In this document: in pieces, positions 7,182-15,248 of the stretch
Position numbering within the stretch: the stretch's first letter is position 1
Layout: each line of letters begins with the position of its first letter
Translations under genes and position numbers: made by a program
The notes under the pieces: model-generated
What the model saw: the letters and a program-made list of their open reading frames with translations, nothing else
Databases searched by the model: none
What the model was told of the DNA's origin: nothing
NCBI RefSeq assembly: GCF_001687365.1
Contig: NZ_LGLV01000005.1
Location: 62,001-126,000, forward strand
Direction of reading: 5' to 3'
Source of the DNA: Pararhizobium polonicum
GTDB taxonomy: Bacteria; Pseudomonadota; Alphaproteobacteria; Rhizobiales; Rhizobiaceae
Length of the DNA: 64,000 bases

Positions 7182-8240
7182 ATGGCGCTGCCGACGGAGA
7201 AACTGGTTCACGAACATGTCTATCTCGGCGCCGGTCACCAGCGCAATGAACGCCGCGTCTGGCTGGTCATCGCGCTGACGGCGACGATGATGGTGGCCGA
7301 GATCGCCGCCGGCCACCTCTACGGATCGATGGCGCTGGTGGCCGACGGCTGGCATATGTCCACCCATGCCGGCGCCATGCTGATCACCGCGCTCGCCTAT
7401 CTCTATTCGAGACGGCAGGCCCGCAATCCACGCTTCACCTTCGGCACCGGCAAGCTCGGCGATCTCGCAGGTTTCGCCAGCGCCATCGTGCTGGCCTTGA
7501 TCGCCATGCTGATCGGCTGGGAAAGCCTGCTGCGGCTCGCCAATCCGGTCGCGATCAGCTTCTCGCAGGCCATTGCCGTGGCGGTGGCCGGTCTTGCCGT
7601 CAATCTTGTGTCCGCCTTCCTGCTGAAGGACGACCATCAGCATCACGGTCATGCCGGCCATGCCGGCCATGCCGGCCATGGCCATCATGGCCACCACGGC
7701 AGCCACCAGCACCCTGCCGGCGGACACCCGCATCACGACGATGCCGCCCACAGCCATCACGATCACGGCCATGATCATGACCACGCGCACGGTCATGCGG
7801 CTCGCGCGCCCGCCGCCGACAACAATCTGCGTTCGGCCTATCTGCATGTGATGGCGGACGCGCTGACATCGGTGCTGGCCATTGTCGCCCTTGTGGCGGC
7901 CAGCATCTATGGCTGGCTGTGGCTCGACCCGCTGATGGGCATCGTCGGCGCGCTGGTCATCGCCCACTGGTCATGGGGGCTGATCCGCCAGACCGGCCTG
8001 ATCCTCATCGACGCAACCGACGCCGTCACCGGCCTGCAGACCGAAATCCGCGAACGGATCGAGACGCCGCAGGAGACGATCACCGATCTTCACGTCTGGC
8101 AGGTCGGCCCCGGCCACAACGCCGCAATCGTCGCCATCGCCAGCCAAACCCCGCATCCGCCGGCCTTCTACAAGGAAAAGCTGGCCGCACTGACCGGCCT
8201 GTCGCATCTGACGGTCGAGGTGACGCCGGTCGCGGCATAG
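7182..8240 (+). CDS. dmeF: DmeF: CDF-family Co(II)/Ni(II) efflux transporter
   Basis: 352 residues, cation diffusion facilitator with six helices. HMSTHAGAML and the ADGWHMS segment are the transmembrane metal site region in this clade. Between helices 4 and 5 (about residues 149-205) lies a very His-rich loop; part is encoded by a tandem 9-bp repeat (ATGCCGGCC three times from 7651), so the loop length probably varies between strains. The protein exports divalent metal in exchange for protons. AAGGA is 9 nt before the ATG. It is co-transcribed with dmeR. Confidence 0.9.
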   Translation: MALPTEKLVHEHVYLGAGHQRNERRVWLVIALTATMMVAEIAAGHLYGSMALVADGWHMSTHAGAMLITALAYLYSRRQARNPRFTFGTGKLGDLAGFASAIVLALIAMLIGWESLLRLANPVAISFSQAIAVAVAGLAVNLVSAFLLKDDHQHHGHAGHAGHAGHGHHGHHGSHQHPAGGHPHHDDAAHSHHDHGHDHDHAHGHAARAPAADNNLRSAYLHVMADALTSVLAIVALVAASIYGWLWLDPLMGIVGALVIAHWSWGLIRQTGLILIDATDAVTGLQTEIRERIETPQETITDLHVWQVGPGHNAAIVAIASQTPHPPAFYKEKLAALTGLSHLTVEVTPVAA

Positions 8241-8626
8241 GCGGGGAGGGGAAAACGGCTGGTCGGTGTTCTTTGCCGGCCGGTTCGTAAACAAGATGCC
8301 GCCAGATCCCTCCGCAGCTCACTGAAACGGGGGCTGTTTTCTCGAGCAAAAGCCGTTCGCAAAAAACTCAGTTTCGCTGGGGATTTTACCGCCGGGTTTA
8401 CCCGAAATTTCAGAAATAACCGGTCAGTGCCCGCCAGCCCCGAACTGAAATGTGGCAAACAAGTATCTTCTGATGCAGGGTTCGGTTGCGGCACGGGCGT
8501 TGCCGACAGCTTATCTTGCTGTAGATATTTCCGTGAAGCATTCCCTTCGCCTGACCGTCGTATAACATCCAATTTTGCGGCGTTTCAGCAAGATAGTTGT
8601 ATTTTGAGGTCGAGGAAGAAGGCGCA
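8241..8626. other. intergenic region, no gene seen
   Basis: Neither strand has a frame with coding character. GAAGG at 8617-8621 serves the next gene. I see no repeat or clear terminator. Confidence 0.4.
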
Positions 8627-9133
8627 ATGTGCATGCGCATAACGGTTATCAGCGGCATTTGCGCCGGATTTTTCAATATTGGAACTGCCACGGCGATGCC
8701 GGTGGACATGACGGTAGACCGCCTTCTCAATATCTGCGAAGCGCCCACTGTGCAGGCAGCGATAGTGAAGGGCGATGAACTTGGCTGGCCGCGCCTAACC
8801 AATGCAGAAACAGAGGAATGGCGAACTCATTTCGTTGGCTACAATGGTGGCTCCGTGGAGGTCGTGGGCTGGCGGCGTGATAATACGGATGGAGCCGAGG
8901 CCTTGTCTTTTTGGGTTGCTGTCGGTCCAAACGGACACAAAGCATGTGCATATTCGGCGAGGAAACCTGCCGGATTGCTGGATGCATTGTCGCAGCGGCT
9001 TGGTGCACCCGACAATCTCGACAAGGAGGACGCGATAGAAATGATATCGGCTTCGTGGAAGCGAGGTGCAGTCGAATATTCCTTTACTCAGGTAGGTTCG
9101 TCCGCTGTAATCAATATCGGACCGAGCCAATGA
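8627..9133 (+). CDS. secreted protein of unknown function
   Basis: 168 residues. The start at 8627 follows GAAGG by 5 nt; ATG 8633 is an alternative. Residues 3-23 (MRITVISGICAGFFNIGTATA) look like a Sec signal, giving a mature periplasmic protein of about 145 residues. The remainder is mixed alpha/beta with several Trp; no family is recognised. Its codon use is less GC-biased than neighbouring genes (many A/T third positions), which hints at recent acquisition. It is convergent with gcd. Confidence 0.6.
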   Translation: MCMRITVISGICAGFFNIGTATAMPVDMTVDRLLNICEAPTVQAAIVKGDELGWPRLTNAETEEWRTHFVGYNGGSVEVVGWRRDNTDGAEALSFWVAVGPNGHKACAYSARKPAGLLDALSQRLGAPDNLDKEDAIEMISASWKRGAVEYSFTQVGSSAVINIGPSQ

Positions 9134-9226
9134 GGCGGTGACGAATGCCTTTCCGTTGATTGTCGCGGAAATCTCACGGTTCGCGACAAAATCGCCACCG
9201 CAGGCAGTCCGATTTCACATTTGATT

Positions 9227-9254
9227 ATGGCCGGCGGGTCACCCCACCGGCCAT
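9227..9254. terminator. hairpin between convergent genes (possible bidirectional terminator)
   Basis: ATGGCCGG (9227-9234) and CCGGCCAT (9247-9254) pair, with additional GGG/CCC pairing inside. It sits between the ends of the 8627-9133 gene and gcd. No strong T-run on either strand. Confidence 0.45.
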
Positions 9255-9276
9255 CTTAGACTTTGCCGCCAGCCCG

Positions 9277-11619
9277 TTACTTCGGCAACGTATAGGCGAT
9301 CACGTAATCGCCCGGCTTGGTGCCGACGGAGCCATGGCCGCCGGCGACGATCAGGACGAATTGCGTGCCGTCATCGGTGGCATAGCTCATCGGTGTCGAC
9401 TGGCCGCCGGCCGGAAGCCGGCCTTCCCAGAGCACCTTGCCGCTGGTCAGGTCATAGGCGCGGATATAGTTGTCGACCGCGGCACCGAGGAAGGCAACGC
9501 CGCCCTTGGTGATCATCGGGCCGCCGATGCCGGGAACGCCGACCTTGAAGGGCAGGGGCAGCGGCGTCATGTCGTGGACGGTGCCGTTCCTGTGCTTGTA
9601 GGCGGTCTGGCCGGTCTGCAGGTCGACGCCGGTGACATAGCCCCATGGCGGCGCCTGGCAGGGAATGCCGAGCGGGCTGAGGAAGGGGCCCATGACGACG
9701 CCGTAGGGCGCACCGTCATTGCGGTTGAGGCCCTGTTCGGAACCCTTTTCGTCCTGCCCCTTCGGCGGGATCTGCGCGCGCGGCACAAGCCGGGAGGTGA
9801 AGGCGAGATAGGTCGGCATGCCGAACATCACCTGCCGCTCCGGATCGACCGCGACCGAACCCCAGTTGAACGTGCCGAAATTGCCGGGATAGATCAGGCT
9901 GCCCTGCAGCGACGGCGGTGTGTAGCGGCCCTCATATTTCAGCCGCTTCAGCTCGATCCGGCAGGCGAGCTGGTCGAACATCGTCACGCCCCACATGTTC
10001 TTGCCCGTCAGCGGCGGCGGCGAGAAGGTGAGGTCGGAGATCGGCTGTGTCGGCGCGGTGAAATCCTCGGGGATTGCGCCGGTCGGAGCAGGGATTTCCC
10101 TGATCGGGATGATCGGCTCGCCGGTCCTGCGGTCAAGCACGTAGAGATCGCCCTGCTTGGTCGGGCCAACGAGCGCCGGAACCGGCTGGCCGTCCTTGCC
10201 GTTGATGTCGAGCAGCACCGGCTGGGCCGGAACGTCCATGTCCCAGAGGTCGTGATGCACGGTCTGGCGCACCCAGCGTACAGCACCCGTGGCAAGGTCG
10301 AGCGCGACGATCGAGGAGGAATATTTCTCCACATGCTCGCTTCTGTTCATGCCGAGCTGGTCGGGCACCTGATTGCCGAGCGGCACGTAGATCAGCCCGA
10401 GCTTCTCGTCGACGCTGGAGACGGACCAGCTGTTGGGCGAGTTGGTTGTATAGGTCTGGCCTTCCGGCAGCGGCGTCGTCACGTCCGGATTGCCACTGTC
10501 CCAGTTCCAGATCAGCGCGCCGGTGTTGATGTCGAAGGCGCGGATGACGCCGGACTGCTCCTGCGTCGAATAGTTGTCGTTGACGGCACCGCCGACGATG
10601 ATCTTGCCCTGCGTGACAACCGGCGGCGAGGTCGAGTAATAATAGCCGGCCGGATTGTATTTCATGCCGGCTTCCAGATGCAGTGTGCCTTGATCGGCAA
10701 AGCTCGTGCAAATCTGGCCATTGGCCGCATCGAGCGCAATCAGCCGCGCGTCCGAGGTCGGCAGGTAGACGCGTTCGGCGCAGGGGCTGCCGGCCACGGC
10801 CGCCGGATCGGCATAATAGCTGACGCCGCGGCAGGTCTGGTGCTGCCGGTCCGGGTTCATGCCGGAGTTGGAATCGTATTTCCACTTTTCCTTGCCGGTG
10901 GCCGCATCGAGCGCGATGGCCCAGTTGTGCGGCGTGCAGAGATAGAGCGTGTCGCGCACTTTCAGCGGCGTCACCTGATAGGTGGTCTCGCCGACGTCAT
11001 CCGGCTTCTTCACGTCGCCGGTCTGGTATTGCCAGGCGACCGCCAGTTTGCCGACGTTTTCGGGCGTGATCTGGGCGAGCGGCGAATAGCGCTGGCCGTA
11101 GGGGGTGCGGCCATATTGGTGCCAGTCGCCGTCGGGCATGTTGCCGCCGAGATCCGGCGTCGCGGTCGCGGCGGCGGTCGGCAGGTTGCCGATATGGTCG
11201 AGCGGGTCCTGCGTCATCGAATAGCCGGCAACCACGATCGAGGCGAGGACCGCCACCGACAGCGGCAGGGCGCTCGGCCGGTAGGCCTCGCCCGACGGGC
11301 TGGTAAAGCCGAGGCGGCGGCGGATGGCCGGCAGGAGCAGCCAGAGGCCGAGCAGGATGATGACGCCGCCGCGCGGGCCGAGCTGCCACCAGTCGAAGCC
11401 GACCTCCCAGATCGCCCAGGCGAGCGTCGCGACAATGACGATCGCATAGACCGTCAGTGCGGCGCCACGCCGCGCAAACAAAAGGAATGCGGTGAGGAGA
11501 AAGCCGATGCCGGCCAGAAGATAGTACCAGCTGCCGCCGAGCACGATGAGCCAGAGCCCACCCGCGCCGAGCGCGAGCCCGATCAGTGCAAAGACGGCGG
11601 CCGTCAAGAAAATCAACAT
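9277..11619 (-). CDS. gcd: membrane-bound PQQ-dependent glucose dehydrogenase
   Basis: 780 residues, close to the roughly 800 of the family. Residues 1-135 hold five transmembrane helices, then a periplasmic eight-bladed quinoprotein propeller (GDWHQYGRTPYGQRYSPL at its start; tryptophan-docking repeats such as ALDAATGKEKWKYD). The enzyme oxidises aldoses to lactones (glucose to gluconolactone) and passes electrons to ubiquinone. The glucose/quinate/shikimate branches look alike; glucose is the most common assignment. GGGAG precedes the ATG. No PQQ biosynthesis genes lie in the window. Confidence 0.88.
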   Translation of the reverse strand: MLIFLTAAVFALIGLALGAGGLWLIVLGGSWYYLLAGIGFLLTAFLLFARRGAALTVYAIVIVATLAWAIWEVGFDWWQLGPRGGVIILLGLWLLLPAIRRRLGFTSPSGEAYRPSALPLSVAVLASIVVAGYSMTQDPLDHIGNLPTAAATATPDLGGNMPDGDWHQYGRTPYGQRYSPLAQITPENVGKLAVAWQYQTGDVKKPDDVGETTYQVTPLKVRDTLYLCTPHNWAIALDAATGKEKWKYDSNSGMNPDRQHQTCRGVSYYADPAAVAGSPCAERVYLPTSDARLIALDAANGQICTSFADQGTLHLEAGMKYNPAGYYYSTSPPVVTQGKIIVGGAVNDNYSTQEQSGVIRAFDINTGALIWNWDSGNPDVTTPLPEGQTYTTNSPNSWSVSSVDEKLGLIYVPLGNQVPDQLGMNRSEHVEKYSSSIVALDLATGAVRWVRQTVHHDLWDMDVPAQPVLLDINGKDGQPVPALVGPTKQGDLYVLDRRTGEPIIPIREIPAPTGAIPEDFTAPTQPISDLTFSPPPLTGKNMWGVTMFDQLACRIELKRLKYEGRYTPPSLQGSLIYPGNFGTFNWGSVAVDPERQVMFGMPTYLAFTSRLVPRAQIPPKGQDEKGSEQGLNRNDGAPYGVVMGPFLSPLGIPCQAPPWGYVTGVDLQTGQTAYKHRNGTVHDMTPLPLPFKVGVPGIGGPMITKGGVAFLGAAVDNYIRAYDLTSGKVLWEGRLPAGGQSTPMSYATDDGTQFVLIVAGGHGSVGTKPGDYVIAYTLPK

Positions 11620-11994
11620 GAAGTATCTCCCGTTGTGGAAAGCCGCGTCCGCTCAGCAATCTTGCTTCCGGCGGCGTGGCACTTGGGTCCAAGGCCTCAG
11701 GGAAAGGCATTCCGGTCTGCAGGCTGGCCATCGCGCCGGATCGTTCTGGTGCGCGGTGATCCTTCGTCGGGTGGACGGGCGGCATGGAAAAGACCCAATC
11801 GCCGCGCGTGTCGTCACCGAACATAACGCAGCGTGCCTGCCTTTCAATGGCCACATTTCGGCACAGCCATTAAAATTATGCAGGGCAGGTGGGCGGTTAG
11901 CGCGCGGCAGGCAGGGCGGGCGGTGCGAAAGGATTTCGGCTGGGGGCCGAAATGAGATAATGGATCGGCATCCCGAATCGCAACGAGGCTGAAC
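11620..11994. other. gcd upstream region, no gene seen
   Basis: A 375-bp divergent region between gcd (minus) and the small gene at 11995 (plus). It should contain both promoters. I find no convincing hexamers, repeat or small coding frame. Confidence 0.35.
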
Positions 11995-12237
11995 ATGAAG
12001 AAATTACTGACTGTCCTGCTGGTCGCGATCATCGCGGTGGCCGTCGTCATCGGCGGTCGCTGGCTGCTCTATGTCACCAATACCAGCGATCCGCTCGACG
12101 AGGTCGGCATCGAGCTGAACCTGCGCATGCCGAAACCCTTGCGCCAATGGGGCTGCGCGCAGCTGAAAGCCAATTTCGCCGACCGCCTGCCGCCCTATGG
12201 CTGCACGGCGGCCGACGGCAGCGGTGATTGGGAGTAG
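11995..12237 (+). CDS. small membrane-anchored protein of unknown function
   Basis: 80 residues. One hydrophobic N-terminal helix (KKLLTVLLVAIIAVAVVIGG) follows the start, then a 55-residue periplasmic segment with two Cys (WGCAQLK, YGCTAAD) that could form a disulfide. Codon use and GC match the core genome. No family recognised. It is the last core gene before the tRNA-Lys-like direct repeat at 12251. Confidence 0.6.
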   Translation: MKKLLTVLLVAIIAVAVVIGGRWLLYVTNTSDPLDEVGIELNLRMPKPLRQWGCAQLKANFADRLPPYGCTAADGSGDWE

Positions 12238-12250
12238 GTTTTTAGGAAAG

Positions 12251-12272
12251 AGACCCGCTGATCAAAAGTCAG
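12251..12272 (-). repeat. tRNA-Lys anticodon-arm segment, left copy of a direct repeat
   Basis: The 22-bp stretch AGACCCGCTGATCAAAAGTC+AG matches 15217-15238 at 21 of 22 positions. Read on the minus strand it is the anticodon arm plus variable loop of a tRNA-Lys(TTT)-like gene (CTGACTTTTGATCAG, GCGGGTCT). The rest of a tRNA is absent. It looks like an attachment-site copy or target remnant at the left edge of the 12.25-15.24 kb islet. Confidence 0.65.
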
Positions 12273-12641
12273 AACAGATAAGTAATAAATAATTGATATT
12301 AAATAGTAAATTTCATCATCGTTGTGACTGTGTGTATCTGTGTGCGCGTGAGCGATGCCTTTAGTGGCCTTCGTGGCGGTCTGGCAACTGCTCACGTTTG
12401 CGTGATTAGACGAGCGGGAGTTGCCGCAAACCTTCCTCATGTTTCCGCCATTTACAGGAATTTCCCGCCGCGTCCAGGTCGGCGGTGACGTAGGCAAGCG
12501 GACCGCCGCCTGCGCGACACGCGATGGGTCGGTGAAGTGTGAGAGGTAGCCGGTCACGGGCAACGCGCAATGCTCCGGTTGGATGGTATTGAGGATCAGG
12601 CAACTCGGGCAGTAAAAGCCCGCGCACCGAGGGGCTGGCCC
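12273..12641. other. islet left flank, no gene seen
   Basis: AT-rich on the left (12273-12330), then GC-richer. There is no integrase or transposase. A hairpin AGGGGC-TG-GCCCCT at 12630-12643 lies at the 3' end of the minus-strand fusion gene and could terminate it; a similar element occurs at 14971-14984. Confidence 0.4.
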
Positions 12642-12647
12642 CTAAGT
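12630..12647. repeat. short hairpin repeat, left copy (AGGGG..CCCCTAAG)
   Basis: AGGGGCTGGCCCCTAAG here and AGGGGGTGCCCCCTAAG at 14971-14987 are same-orientation, near-identical hairpin sequences just outside the two islet genes. They may be terminators or the ends of the inserted element. Confidence 0.4.
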
Positions 12648-13931
12648 CTGGATATTAGCAAATATTCGTCCAATCAGATTTGCGCCCGCGTCGCCGTACT
12701 TGCGTTGATCATTCACAAGCCCGAGTTTCTTCAATCTAATTTCCGTAGCTTCTCTCGAAACGCGAAAATACTGGGAAAGGTCTGAAATCAGCTGATTGTA
12801 GGGTTGATAGGTCCAAGGATTGTCATCAACGTAGATGCCGCCAAAACCGATATCTCGCATATCTAGCCTTTTACGACCGACCTCGACAGCTATCCGGAAG
12901 ACCTGATCAGGAAGAATGATCTCCGATGCGAATAGATTAGCTTGCACTTCCAACCGTGTAATGTCGAAACTCTCTGACGCCTCCGCATCTACCAGCAAGT
13001 CCCGCTCAATTACCGTCTCTGAGCGCAGATAACATCCGTGCCCAAGACAGAAGTGGCCGATTTCATGGCCGATGGTGAAGCGCTCTCGAAATCCGTTGTC
13101 GTGAGCGTTGATTTCAATCGAGTTGCGGTCGAAATTTGCCGAACCTAAAATCAACATACCATCTTCATCGAAGACATTCTTTCGGCTGAACTTAAGTTTC
13201 AGGGACATCGCCGCGCATACTGCCTTGAGATCGACTGCGCCCGCTTTGTAGTCGACCCCCTCCAGAACCTCAGTGGCGAAAGCCCTGATGTCGTCCGGGG
13301 AAATATATGGCACGGAAACTCTGCTTACCCCACTTGACTGCTTGCCGTCTGCATCACGCCCAAAGCATTCCAACAACTGGCCTATGCTGCTGAAAAATCT
13401 CCCGTCAAAATAAGCTGAAAATTTCAGAGATTTGACGTCATTTTCCCCCTCAAAAATCTGAGATTTCACAAAGGCGCTTTCGACGGTCTGCCACTGACGG
13501 CGATCTGCCACAACGTCCAGTCCGGTGTCGTTGAGCTTCACGATGCCCATTGACCTACTTCTAGCGATGTTTTCCGCACCCGATTGCAAGCGCGTTGACA
13601 CAACGAGAATACCTTTGACCGAATGCCCGAATATGCGCCCCATTTTGTCTGAGAAATCAGTCACCCGGCTTTCTGGAATGCCGGACTTGTAGTTTTTGCA
13701 TTCAAACACGACGTAGGAATGGGGCGTCTTTCTGCCCTCGCGGTAAACCTCGATGACCACATCAAATTCGACTGGCTTCTTTCTCTCCGGGCAATCATAC
13801 TTCGGCTTCTTGCGAATTTTGCATAGGTCTGAGGGATACAAATCATAGACACGATCTCCCCTATCTTTCTGATCAATCAGATATTTGAACAACTCGTCTT
13901 CGAGCTTATTGCCCTTGGCAGTGGAATTCAC
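12642..13931 (-). CDS. nuclease-like / ImmA-IrrE (M78) metallopeptidase fusion
   Basis: 429 residues from GTG 13931, chosen because GAGG lies 8 nt upstream; a TTG at 13961 is possible but has no ribosome site. Residues 5-130 resemble an Mrr/PD-(D/E)xK endonuclease fold: D57 in VEFDVVIEV, then E77-C-K79 in VVFECKNYKSG. Residues 220-375 form a peptidase M78 (ImmA/IrrE) domain: H289-E-I-G-H293 zinc site and E328 in LEVQANLFASEIILP. The C terminus (about 385-429) looks helical. The ImmA class cleaves repressors after DNA damage or phage cues, so a nuclease gated by a protease is plausible. GC is clearly lower than in flanking genes; acquired. Confidence 0.75.
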   Translation of the reverse strand: MNSTAKGNKLEDELFKYLIDQKDRGDRVYDLYPSDLCKIRKKPKYDCPERKKPVEFDVVIEVYREGRKTPHSYVVFECKNYKSGIPESRVTDFSDKMGRIFGHSVKGILVVSTRLQSGAENIARSRSMGIVKLNDTGLDVVADRRQWQTVESAFVKSQIFEGENDVKSLKFSAYFDGRFFSSIGQLLECFGRDADGKQSSGVSRVSVPYISPDDIRAFATEVLEGVDYKAGAVDLKAVCAAMSLKLKFSRKNVFDEDGMLILGSANFDRNSIEINAHDNGFRERFTIGHEIGHFCLGHGCYLRSETVIERDLLVDAEASESFDITRLEVQANLFASEIILPDQVFRIAVEVGRKRLDMRDIGFGGIYVDDNPWTYQPYNQLISDLSQYFRVSREATEIRLKKLGLVNDQRKYGDAGANLIGRIFANIQT

Positions 13932-14116
13932 GAGTGATCCTCGACAGCATAAACCAGCCAATAATGATCCAATATTTTCTTATTTTCCGCTACTTCTAAG
14001 TGATAGCGGCCAACTTGCTTCCCCATCTAGCGCTGAATATGATCTCCAGTGTCGGCGGCCACCCGGATTATACGAGGTCGCTCCTACAGCGTATCTTGTC
14101 CGTAATCGGAGCATTC
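13932..14116. promoter_or_regulatory. divergent promoter region of the islet gene pair
   Basis: 185 bp, AT-rich, between two divergent starts. GGAG at 14108-14111 is the ribosome site of the plus-strand gene. No clear operator palindrome is seen. Confidence 0.4.
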
Positions 14117-14941
14117 ATGAATATTGACGATATTTTCTGGTCACAGTTGGACCCGCTGTATCATTTGAAACAAGCGAGTTGCATCTACTACGCTGATAAT
14201 CTTGACCAACATTTCAAAGTCGGCGGCCTCGCATCGAAAGACACCGATTTTGGAGAGGATTTTCTTGAAGGCATGAAGGAAATGAAAGCGTCGGCGCTGC
14301 GTTTCATCCGCTTCCATGCCGCCGAGACGCTGCTCACTGCCCTCTTGGGAAGTTACCCGCACGGCCCGGTGCCGCGCTTTGCAAGAATATACTTTGGCCC
14401 GCGTTTCAATGGCGCGGTGGAAAGTGTTGCGCGACAGGAAATTCCTGCGGAATTGCCGCTAAAAGGCGTTACAGATTTTGGTGAGTGGCTATCGCAGAAA
14501 TTCTGGGTATATGGCTCGGCATCAGAGCCCTTGTCGGAAGATGTGGTGAAATTCGTCCGTGTGCAGTCTTCCCTGCTCGCCAACAAAACCGTCTATAATG
14601 CTTTCAAGCATGGTTGCCGCATTGGCAGTTCATGGCCGACGATGAGCATGAAAGATGAAAAAACCGGCGAATGGCTGCCCTTTCTGGACATCAAATCCGG
14701 TGTTGGTTGGCTTCACTGGGATGAGAAACGTGGCAGGAAGACAAGCATCAGCTTCGGGGCTATGGAATGCAATCCAGCCGATGACCACGGTGCAATCGCC
14801 ATTATGGCCCTTTTGGTGCGCGCCATGAAAAAACTACGCCTCGCCAAAAAAGGAGAGAGCGTTACGGTCAATTTGCCGAATAACATCCAGGCGGGTCTGC
14901 ACGTCCCGGCCAACATGAACGTCAATATGACGCTTTCGTAG
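14117..14941 (+). CDS. unknown protein, islet partner of the nuclease-peptidase fusion
   Basis: 274 residues from ATG 14117 (GGAG 5 nt upstream). Soluble, no signal or membrane helix. Visible segments include FHAAETLLTALLGSYPHG, SSLLANKTVYNAFKHGCR (helical, mostly N-terminal and central) and a C-terminal part with beta character (GKTSISFGAMECNPADD). I recognise no family. It diverges from the fusion gene within the same tRNA-bounded islet and shares its lower GC, so a joint role (defence or stress) is possible but unproven. Confidence 0.65.
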   Translation: MNIDDIFWSQLDPLYHLKQASCIYYADNLDQHFKVGGLASKDTDFGEDFLEGMKEMKASALRFIRFHAAETLLTALLGSYPHGPVPRFARIYFGPRFNGAVESVARQEIPAELPLKGVTDFGEWLSQKFWVYGSASEPLSEDVVKFVRVQSSLLANKTVYNAFKHGCRIGSSWPTMSMKDEKTGEWLPFLDIKSGVGWLHWDEKRGRKTSISFGAMECNPADDHGAIAIMALLVRAMKKLRLAKKGESVTVNLPNNIQAGLHVPANMNVNMTLS

Positions 14942-14970
14942 AGCGGATGAGCAATTCAAGCTGCACGCCA

Positions 14971-14988
14971 AGGGGGTGCCCCCTAAGC
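14971..14988. repeat. short hairpin repeat, right copy (AGGGGG..CCCCCTAAG)
   Basis: Partner of 12630-12647. It lies 30 bp after the stop of the 14117 gene. It can form a 6-bp GC stem with a TG loop; there is no T-run. Confidence 0.4.
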
Positions 14989-15075
14989 TTCAAACGCCAG
15001 ATTTAATAACCGGTTACACCAATGTTACATGCACGAGGTTTTGAGGGTTGAGTTCTATTTAACCCATTGAAATAC

Positions 15076-15120
15076 TGGTCGGGGTGAGAGGATTTGAACC
15101 TCCGACCTCTTCGTTCCGAA
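15076..15120 (-). pseudogene. 3' fragment of a tRNA-Pro(CGG)-like gene
   Basis: On the minus strand the segment runs from the anticodon loop (TTCGGAA) through the 3' anticodon strand, variable loop (AGGTC), T arm (GGAGG TTCAAAT CCTCT), acceptor strand CACCCCG, discriminator A and CCA. The 5' half is missing: upstream sequence cannot pair. Such 3' tRNA pieces are typical attachment-site leftovers of integrated elements. Confidence 0.7.
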
Positions 15121-15189
15121 ACTGTGCGAGAGATGTGCGGGGCTATTTAGCGATTTTCTGGAATTTTTAAAGGCTAGCCTTTGATTTTG

Positions 15190-15239
15190 TGGTGAGAGCG
15201 CAGGGCTTCGAACCCCAGACCCGCTGATTAAAAGTCAGC
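15190..15239 (-). pseudogene. 3' fragment of a tRNA-Lys(TTT)-like gene, right copy of the direct repeat
   Basis: On the minus strand: anticodon arm GCTGA CTTTTAA TCAGC, variable loop GGGTC, T arm TGGGG TTCGAAG CCCTG, acceptor strand CGCTCTC, A, CCA. The 5' half (acceptor and D arm) is absent; selO coding sequence begins within 10 bp. Positions 15217-15238 repeat 12251-12272. Interpreted as the right attachment remnant of the islet. Confidence 0.7.
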
Positions 15240-15248
15240 AGTTCTTCG

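Noticed and set aside
7651-7680. CRISPR-like short tandem repeats
   Set aside because: These 9-bp units encode the His-rich loop of DmeF; no spacers or cas genes exist anywhere in the window.
9160-11826. Very long open frame opposite the glucose dehydrogenase gene
   Set aside because: It is a shadow of gcd's strong GC codon bias; the antisense product has no domain pattern, while the minus strand encodes a complete PQQ dehydrogenase.
12406-12627. Possible recombinase remnant on the minus strand in the islet flank
   Set aside because: The end (WRKHEEGLRQLPLV) looked integrase-like at first, but no catalytic Arg/His/Tyr motif can be placed.
15076-15239. Functional tRNA-Pro and tRNA-Lys genes
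   Set aside because: Only the 3' halves exist; no D arm or 5' acceptor strand can be found upstream on the minus strand.
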